A stretch of 64,000 nt of DNA, taken from NCBI GenBank assembly GCA_032622095.1, contig CP136062.1:152390875-152454874 (forward strand), read 5' to 3'. Numbering within the stretch: position 1 is the stretch's first letter; the number at the start of each line of letters is the position of its first letter. Made by a program: the position numbers and the translations under genes. Positions 57,305 to 64,000 of this stretch are shown here, one piece after another. Origin of the DNA: Siphonodentalium dalli (lineage: Eukaryota > Mollusca > Scaphopoda > Gadilida > Siphonodentaliidae). The notes under the pieces are model-generated. The model ran no database searches and had not been told where the DNA came from. It saw nothing but the letters and a program-made list of their open reading frames with translations.

Positions 57305-58170
57305 CATCTACATGTACATACAATTCTTAGTCCAAAGTAATCATATGCCTCTTGAATTGATCACGAAGAAGAAAATGCAGAATATACCAATTCTTCTTCA
57401 AAGAATGCGCATGAGATTGTATGCATATGACTTTTATATCCGACATATTTCAGTAGCTGATGCGTCATCGAGACTCTATATGAATTCAGGAGAACCGCTC
57501 GACACTTGCTTCGTGGATCTACATGTTCATTCAGTCTGCAACTCCATGCCAATTTAGATAACGTTGGAAAATGTGAAATTAAATACTGACCGTGATGATT
57601 AGTTTCAGTGTTTGAACAGTATCGTACATCAAGGGTGGCCTCATTCAATAAATAGTGTTCCGATGTTTATTCGTCAGTTCTGGATTCACGGTTGAAATAT
57701 CTGAGATCAATGGCATTCTCTAAAAAAGCTCTCAATTTATAATACCGAAATGTTGAAGAATTACATTACGGTCATGGAGAAAGCCAAAAAAGCGCCCTCG
57801 CGATCCAGCTAGTCAGTTGCTTTGGAACGTGTCAAATGTACCGATCGTCAAATACAATAAATCATGAAAATTCTATTTTGCCCATTGCAGAAAGTTGGGA
57901 CTGATTTTGTCAAGGGCAAAATCAACACTACTTAATACTTGTAGACTAATATAGCCGGTTCTTCGAGGTTGTTCAGCTTCACAATCAAATCTTCACCTGT
58001 AATTAGCCATATAAAATCAGTGTTCGCGCCTCATGTAATTCAATAAATTCTTGTTAGTGATGGAGGATGCAAAGTTCATTGGATGTATTTTCAAATTATA
58101 AGTTGTCACGCAAAATTCATAGGATGTAGCCCAGATTTGAACTGGGCCCAGATTATCAAATTATAAGTTG
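57305..58170 (+). pseudogene. Ty3/gypsy RNase H C-terminus and integrase relic
   Basis: Resumes the gypsy frame: VQSNHMPLELI, LLQRMRMRLYAYDFYIRHIS and VADASSRLY, the usual RNase H end. Then comes a decayed HHCC region (LHYGH near 57753). From about 57890 the integrase core is recognisable despite four stops: KVGTDFVKGK (catalytic Asp), SSPVISHIKSVFAPH, ILVSDGG (second Asp region). The element is cut off near 58170; the last Glu, GPY/chromodomain and 3' LTR are absent. This piece and 51683-52020 were one domain before the insertion. Confidence 0.87.
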
Positions 58171-58390
58171 ACAAGGACTATAACTGCGTAAAAAACCTAA
58201 ATCGAACCTGAATTCGAATATAATCTGTATTTTCATATGAATAATCCATACACAAAATATTTGTAAATAATCAGCAAACTATATAACTAAAGCTATCAGC
58301 CGGAAACTAAATAATCGTCAATTAGTCAACAATGACCATAACTCATGATCATTTCGCAAAACGTGTTGCTTTCTACTACTTGCTACAGCT
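58171..58390. other. Junction between gypsy and LINE relics
   Basis: AT-rich, probably the 3' UTR of the minus-strand LINE. A tandem pair (gcaaagttcattggatgta / gcaaaattcataggatgta, then tcaaattataagttg) lies just before it at 58068-58165. Confidence 0.45.
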
Positions 58391-60890
58391 TCAAATGTAA
58401 TTTGGAGTATTACTGTTCAGACCATGGTTATCTGAGCGATTATAGATTAGGAGGCTGTGCAGGCTGAACATAAATATTTCCAAAGCTTTTCTACGGTTGC
58501 TCGGTAAGTTTATTAGTGAGCCAAGAAAGAGCAACTTCCTCCGATCGACTTCGTACTCAATGGGTAGCATCCCGAGCAAGGAGAGCGAGAGGATCGTGCT
58601 GCTTCTTGTAGCCATTTGCTGCATATTTTTGATACACATTCTGTATGCCTTTTCAAGGTTCATATATTGAGTCTGTGACAGATTCCACCACATTTCGGTG
58701 CCATATAGGGCTTTTGGAATGACAACGTGTTTAAAAATCTTTAGGTTGGTCATTGGACTAAATTCCTTGGAAATTGGTGAGCGGCAAGCTGCAAAATAGC
58801 ATTTGCGGATAAGTTCTGATGCTTTTTCAACATTCGGGATATTTGAACTGCTAGACTCCTGGATTATACCAAGGTGTGTCACTTGTTTCGTTTGGCTTAT
58901 GTGGCCTGATCCTAGGCTCCATGATTGGGAGTCTATATTTTCGCGGTTACTTGATGTATTAAAGACGACTACTTTGCTCTTTTCCCGTGAGAAGGAGAAG
59001 CGCCATGTCAAACTGTATTTGTGGCACATGGTCAGTAGTCTATGAAGACCACCTTCGGTTAGCGAAGAAACGGTGATATCATCGGCTGTCGTCGGGCATG
59101 AACAGGACAAAGAACTTACATGCATACCATCTGGAGATTCAGACAATGATCTTACGAGGTCATCAATGAAAATAAGATATAAAAAGGGAGATAATATTAT
59201 GCCCAGTCTGATCCCTTGCTCAATGCGAAAAGAATTGGACAGGAAGCCATTGTAGAGTACTTGGCTTTCTATATCAGAATACATATTGTTTAGTAACAAG
59301 AGCATGTGACCTCTTACTCCTTTTTCATATAATTTTCAAATCAATCCTTCGTGCCATACACAGTCGAATGCCTTTTTAGAATCAAGAAGGGCCACAAAGA
59401 GACGTTGAGTTATTTGCTTTTGCATAAGAAACACTATCTTGGAGCTCATATGAAGTGACATAACAGCTAACCCTCTCATAGAAGCCATTCTGCAAGCTGG
59501 TCGGAAAATTCTTGAAGACACAACTCTGCTGTAGTCTCCGAAGGATAATCATTTCGAACAACTTGTATGTGACTGGTAGGTGCGTGATGGCACGATAGCT
59601 GTCGGGGTTTTGCATGGGCTTTGGCTCTCCTTTATAGATGGGCACAATAGTGCCCTTTTTCGTAGCATGTGGAATGTGTGCGAGGCGTAATATTGCAGAA
59701 AACATAGTGCATGGGGAACAATCGGAGCGGCAAGTAGGATATGTTCATTAACTAATTTATCTGAGCCGCCTGCTTTGTTATGTTTTAGTTTCCTAAGAGC
59801 TATATTAATCTCAGCCAATGTAACCACATCTGGGCTGTTATTGTTATGCATGTCCATACCAGTGCGCATACGAAACTCTTCTACTTTGGAGTGGACATAC
59901 TGTTCAAAATATGGCTGATTGTGTTCGGAATGCTTATATAGATCTTATATATATTGATGCCACCCGCTAACAATATCATGAGGGTCCCGACACTTTTTGT
60001 CATTGAAGAGTATTTCTGTTCCGGGACGTATGCTACTTCCCGTTCGCGGACGAATAGCTTTCCAAAAGCGTTTATGTCGGATGTGGCGAATGCTTCAATT
60101 TTTCGGACAGAATCACACATATGTGATTTAACAGCAAGTCTGTGCGCCCTACGGAAAAGACGTTTATGCTCTCTGTAATTTTGGTAGCATTCGTCGTTAA
60201 ACTCGGTGGGCCGGCCAGCGGATATCCAAGCTTTCCTGCTCAGTATCATAGCTTTATGAAGACTTTTGATCTCATTATTCCAATATGGTTTGAATTTGTG
60301 TCTACATTGAGGTTTCTTACCTTAGCGGCAGACAATAAGGCGTTGACAATGTTTGAGTGGAACAAGTCGATATTACATGGTGTATTGAACTGATTTGGTA
60401 GACAAGGAAAGGCATTGTGCAGCAGTGCACAGTACCGCTCAATGTCAAATTTCTCCCAGTTTATTTGATTACGTTAGGTATCGCTATAACTGGTAGAGTT
60501 ATCGCTCATTAGTGAGGGGACTACTGCAGTGCATTTTACAGGCCAATGATTTGATGTATTAATGGCATTGTCATCAACTATTTCAGCATCGTAAACCAGA
60601 TCTATTCTGGAGTTCTGTATGATAATGTGGTCCAGAAGTGAGGAAGAGTACTCCAATATGTCTATCCAGAAACCGTGTAAGCGGCATAACTCTAGAGTTG
60701 TATCGGCGTGGTTCAAATTCAGACTGTGAATCTAATCTTGAAAGATTCGCATTGCAGTTTCCATAAGAATAATAGAACCGTGTGTTGAAAAAATATTGAT
60801 GAGGTCAGACAAGTCAGAGAGACATTTCTCGTACGAATCATCCGGGAGGTTCGAATTTGGAAGATACTGTGATGAAATTACTGTATATTT
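58391..60890 (-). pseudogene. Decayed LINE (endonuclease + RT), relative of the 31-34.5 kb LINE
   Basis: Minus-strand pieces in order: endonuclease end (60474-60890: weak N-rich GDxNA region near 60740, LLDHIIIQN, NAINTSNHWPVK); linker (59881-60249: RKAWISAGRP, RRAHRLAVKSH); RT (59549-59869 LRKLKHNKAGGSDKLVNEH; 59382-59705 PIYKGEPKPMQNPDSYRAI; 59336-59521 ALLDSKKAFDCVWH; 58391-59305 FIDDL, TTADDITVSSL, IPKALYGTEMWWN, LLGMLPIEYEV). The TTADD box and the ALYG and LGMLPIE words match the LINE at 31000-34542. At least four frameshifts and several stops; the RQGG motif is changed to IRLGI. Dead copy. Confidence 0.87.
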
Positions 60891-61800
60891 TTATGGTCAC
60901 AATTTTGTTCAATTAACCTTTCATCAGTTAGTACATATTAGTTAGTGCTTTATGATATATATTAGCCTTGTTCTAATATTGTATCGGATTTCGACAGTAT
61001 TCAGTTGAAATCACTTTTGCAGTTTTCAAATTCGGTAACTTTACTTCCGGGTACGTTTCTGCTACGTTCGTGAAAATTACGATAATTTCCTATCGTAAAT
61101 TTTCACACTTCTCATTCAAATATCATTAAATATATCACAAATATTTAGTCATCACCAGTTCCTACTCATAAAATAGTAGTTCATTCACATTCATGCTCTT
61201 CGTCAGTTCACATTGATTCATATTTGTGCATTATTTGTTGATAGTATTTTCATCCATTCACAAATTCGCGAAGTAGTATAGCGGTTAAGAAAAAAAATCA
61301 TGCACTTTTGAGTAGAAGTCCCATACTTTACATATAGATACTATGGACCAAGGTAATTAATTTCTGATATGGACCTCTTCTCAAAATTTCCCTATATTCA
61401 CGCAAGGGCGCGTTAAAATATTGCATATTTGTGTCGAAAGATATCCGTTTCCACGTTCAATGTCATTCCACATTTTTAATAAACCGCGCGTGAGATTAAT
61501 GTTTACTTGAACAAAATACGATTTGTTTTCACTTGTTGTGCCTGCTAACTTGCTCATTACGATCAATTATCGAATACCAAATAAATACCAACGGTAAAAC
61601 AAAAACAACAACACCATTCCCCCTGTTATTCATCACAATTGCCACAAACTTACGCAATTTGGCAACGGTTGACGAAATATTAGAATTAATTAGTCCGGGA
61701 GCTAATAGGGGTACCCTTGCACCCCCCCCCTGGGACTTAACTTCACCCCACTCATTTTGTTCCTTATTATGTCCTTCAACTTTTAAGCAATGTTAACAAG
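60891..61800. other. No supported gene
   Basis: AT-rich; an 8- to 9-C run near 61721. Short open frames without domains. Confidence 0.5.
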
Positions 61801-61828
61801 AAAACAAAGTGGCCGTGTAGACTCCAGA

Positions 61829-62719
61829 CAAGATGGCGTCCATCATGGTCGCCGTTTTTCAGCCCAGACCTTAGGTCAGTTTTATTCAAATTATAGCGGG
61901 AAAATCTTGTAAAATGTATACAATGTATACATTTTCGTGAAGCTGAGACATAATGACACATTTTTGAGCCAAAATTAAAACTCACCATCCAAGATGGCCG
62001 CCAAAATGGCCACCAGAAGTTGAAAATATAACATTTTTTCACAAATATCTTCTAGATCAATTCATGCTGTTTGGAACTGGTTTAGTATTGCAACTTTATT
62101 TAGTATTTTTTATATTAACTTATCATTGGAGCAACGAAATATGCAATTATTGGGGTCCTAACCCCTTCCGATCCCTCAAAAATTCGATTTTACAGAATGC
62201 GGTATAAAATTTCACAAAAAATCACAATTGGGACTCTAGTCATATTTCAACAAGAAATGAACAGAACTTTGTAATGTAAGTGAGGCATATAATTAACTAT
62301 TAATATTCCAAATCACTGGAACCAAAATTCTTACTTTGGCTCAAAATGGCTGCCAATATGGCCGCCAAAATATGGAAAATGGTAAATATTACACCAGCGT
62401 GTACTGCAATCGCTTACAAGTTGTGGTTGATAAAATTATCTATTCTGCATTCTATACATTGAATACTAACATGTCTGATGCACCATGGTTAATTGTTACT
62501 ATTGTCACCCGTGACATCGTCAAATATATTGGACTTTTCTCTCAAAAACTTGACATAAATATTGGCAAAAATTCACTTTTCAGGTTTGTACCATTTTTTC
62601 AGGTAAAATATAACTATCTTTGGATTGAAAGGTTTTTTTTCGTTTTGGTCTATTTTAAATGTGTCATACTACAGTGTTTATAGACTGAATTGCTCAAGAT
62701 GGCTTCCAAAATGGCAACC
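61829..62719. repeat. Cluster of AAGATGGC / AAAATGGC motifs
   Basis: caagatggcgtcc (61829), ccaagatggccgccaaaatg (61989), tcaaaatggctgccaatatg then gccgccaaaat (62340) and tcaagatggcttccaaaatg (62694). Spacing is 160, 350 and 355 bp, with similar AT-rich text after each (gaaaatataacattttttca / gaatgttaattttttacata), so this is a degenerate ~350-bp repeat. The core matches the YY1 consensus. Confidence 0.65.
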
Positions 62720-63049
62720 AAATTTGTAGAATGTTAATTTTTTACATATATCCCGAACATTCTCTGCATTATCCGAAAAGGTAGCATATTGTGACTCACT
62801 TGGTTATTATACATGTTAGTTAATTAACTGACAACTACATGTTCTATTCTGGTTGTCTCAGTTCCGTGTGGAGCATGACAAATTCATTTTAAAGTATACA
62901 ATTTTGCTGAGAACCTCTTTTGTAATTTTGGCCACATTTATTGAAAGGAAATGGGCAGAACTTTGATACAGACCTGAGATGGATCATAATCTTTGGCTAT
63001 TCTGGTCCATTATGATAAAAAAAAATGTCAACATGATACAGTGTGGATG

Positions 63050-64000
63050 CCAAGATCATAGCCAGGGAGTTACTCTATGATCATATGTGAGGTGAATAGG
63101 TATACAGGGAGTTATTGTATGTCATGACTGGTGTGAGTAGGTATACAATGAGTGACTATATGGTTATTAGTGGGTTGTCCATGGTAAGATGCATATAGGT
63201 ATACAGGGAGAGGCCATGGTCAGGTGTGAGGTCAATCGATATGCATGGAGTGACTCTATGGTGTATGCTTGTGTATATTCAGTACGGGTGCAACCGGTGT
63301 ACATGTATGGTCATTAGTGTGGTGTATGGATATAGCTACATGGTCATCTATGTGTTGATTATGTATATATGGAGTGACTGTAATGTCATGGGTGGTATGT
63401 GCATGTGTTGTCTGTATGACCATGGATGGGGTGTGTGGATAAATAGGGAGTGATTTTATGGTTACGGGTAATGTGTACAGGTATACATGGAATGACTGTA
63501 TGGTCATGATTGAATATGAATACCTGGAGTAAGCTGGGTGGACATTATCGAGGGTGTGGGTATATAGTGAGTGTCCGTGTGGTAATGGTGGGATGTATAT
63601 TTATATATCTCGTGGATGTATTATCATTTGCGGGTGTATAAGGCTTAGCTGTATTATCATGGGTGGCGTGTATGATTATGCAGTGAATTGCTGAATTGTC
63701 ATGTGTGAGGTGTATATGCAAGTATGGAGTGTTTGAGTGGTCGTGTGTGCGGGTATTTTGTATATCTGGAAGGGCTGAATGGCCATTAGTGAGGTTTACA
63801 TGTATACCTGTAGTGAATCTATAGTCTAGGGTGAGCTGCATATGTATATCGAGTGGCTATATGACTATGTGTGTCAAATAGGTATACAAGTAGTGACTGT
63901 ATGGTTAATAGTGAGATGAGAACATGTAGGTATACAAGTAGTGACTGTATGGTCACAAATGTAATGAACATCTATACAGGGGGTGACTAAATGGTCATGT
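63050..64000. repeat. Degenerate ~45-50-bp satellite, runs off the window
   Basis: Around twenty diverged units of the type ggtatacagggagtgact, gtatggtcatgtgtgaggtg, taatag. Landmark words ggtatac, gagtgact and atggtca recur to the last base. Open frames on both strands (63226-63841) are repeat artefacts. Confidence 0.85.

Overview
This window looks like non-coding genomic DNA from an AT-rich animal, most likely a mollusc. It is dominated by transposable-element remains and tandem repeats. There are no operons, no rRNA and no convincing host gene anywhere in the 64 kb. The coding signal that can be supported comes from mobile elements: several LINE (non-LTR) retrotransposons with APE-type endonuclease and reverse transcriptase, one broken Ty3/gypsy LTR retrotransposon, and one hAT-type transposase relic. 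The mollusc suggestion rests on recalled repeat style (CAATCAATC-tailed tRNA SINE, a dispersed 'taactctggtaaaaatgaatgg' repeat, central-minisatellite elements) and is an inference, not a database result.

Layout. 1-2.7 kb: a snap-back repeat, a 22-copy 27-bp satellite and copies of a dispersed repeat (called M-repeat here). 3.4-4.9 kb: a composite element made of a 421-bp unit, a 31-bp minisatellite and a palindrome. A second copy lies inverted at 21.85-25.8 kb and is split by a 2.9-kb DNA transposon with TA target duplications. 5.5-6.0 kb: a small MITE. 6.3-10.4 kb: a 4.1-kb element with ~500-bp terminal inverted repeats. 10.5-16.8 kb: a LINE-tail-like segment, a large palindrome, duplicated blocks, a GGTCCGGGCT array and a PIF/Harbinger-like non-autonomous element. 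16.8-18.6 kb: a 5'-truncated LINE with a duplicated RT segment. 19.2-19.7 kb: a fold-back MITE.

26-30.7 kb: duplicated non-coding blocks and palindromes. 31.0-34.5 kb: an almost complete LINE on the minus strand, interrupted by a single in-frame TGA. 36-37.8 kb: a 207-bp tandem duplication, a hAT relic and an M-repeat-like copy. 39.8-42 kb: tandem duplications and a 390-bp TCA microsatellite. 43.2-44.0 kb: a cluster of three large palindromes and a minisatellite.

44.4-48.8 kb: a 4.36-kb DNA element with TA duplications, a palindromic GGTAC array near its left end and a ~300-bp satellite inside. 48.8-58.2 kb: a nested stack. A Ty3/gypsy element (primer-binding site, gag, zinc knuckle, protease, RT, RNase H, integrase) is split within the RNase H/connection region by ~5.3 kb containing a LINE, and that LINE is split by a tRNA-derived SINE with 8-bp target duplications. 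58.4-60.9 kb: a decayed LINE related to the one at 31-34.5 kb. 61.8-62.7 kb: clustered AAGATGGC motifs. 63.06 kb to the end: a degenerate satellite.

The most unusual signal is the pair of TA-flanked CACT...AGTG-type elements (22394-25296 and 44449-48808). Both carry arrays of short palindromes just inside their ends and neither has visible coding capacity. Boundaries given from internal comparisons are good to a few bases where target duplications are cited, and approximate otherwise.
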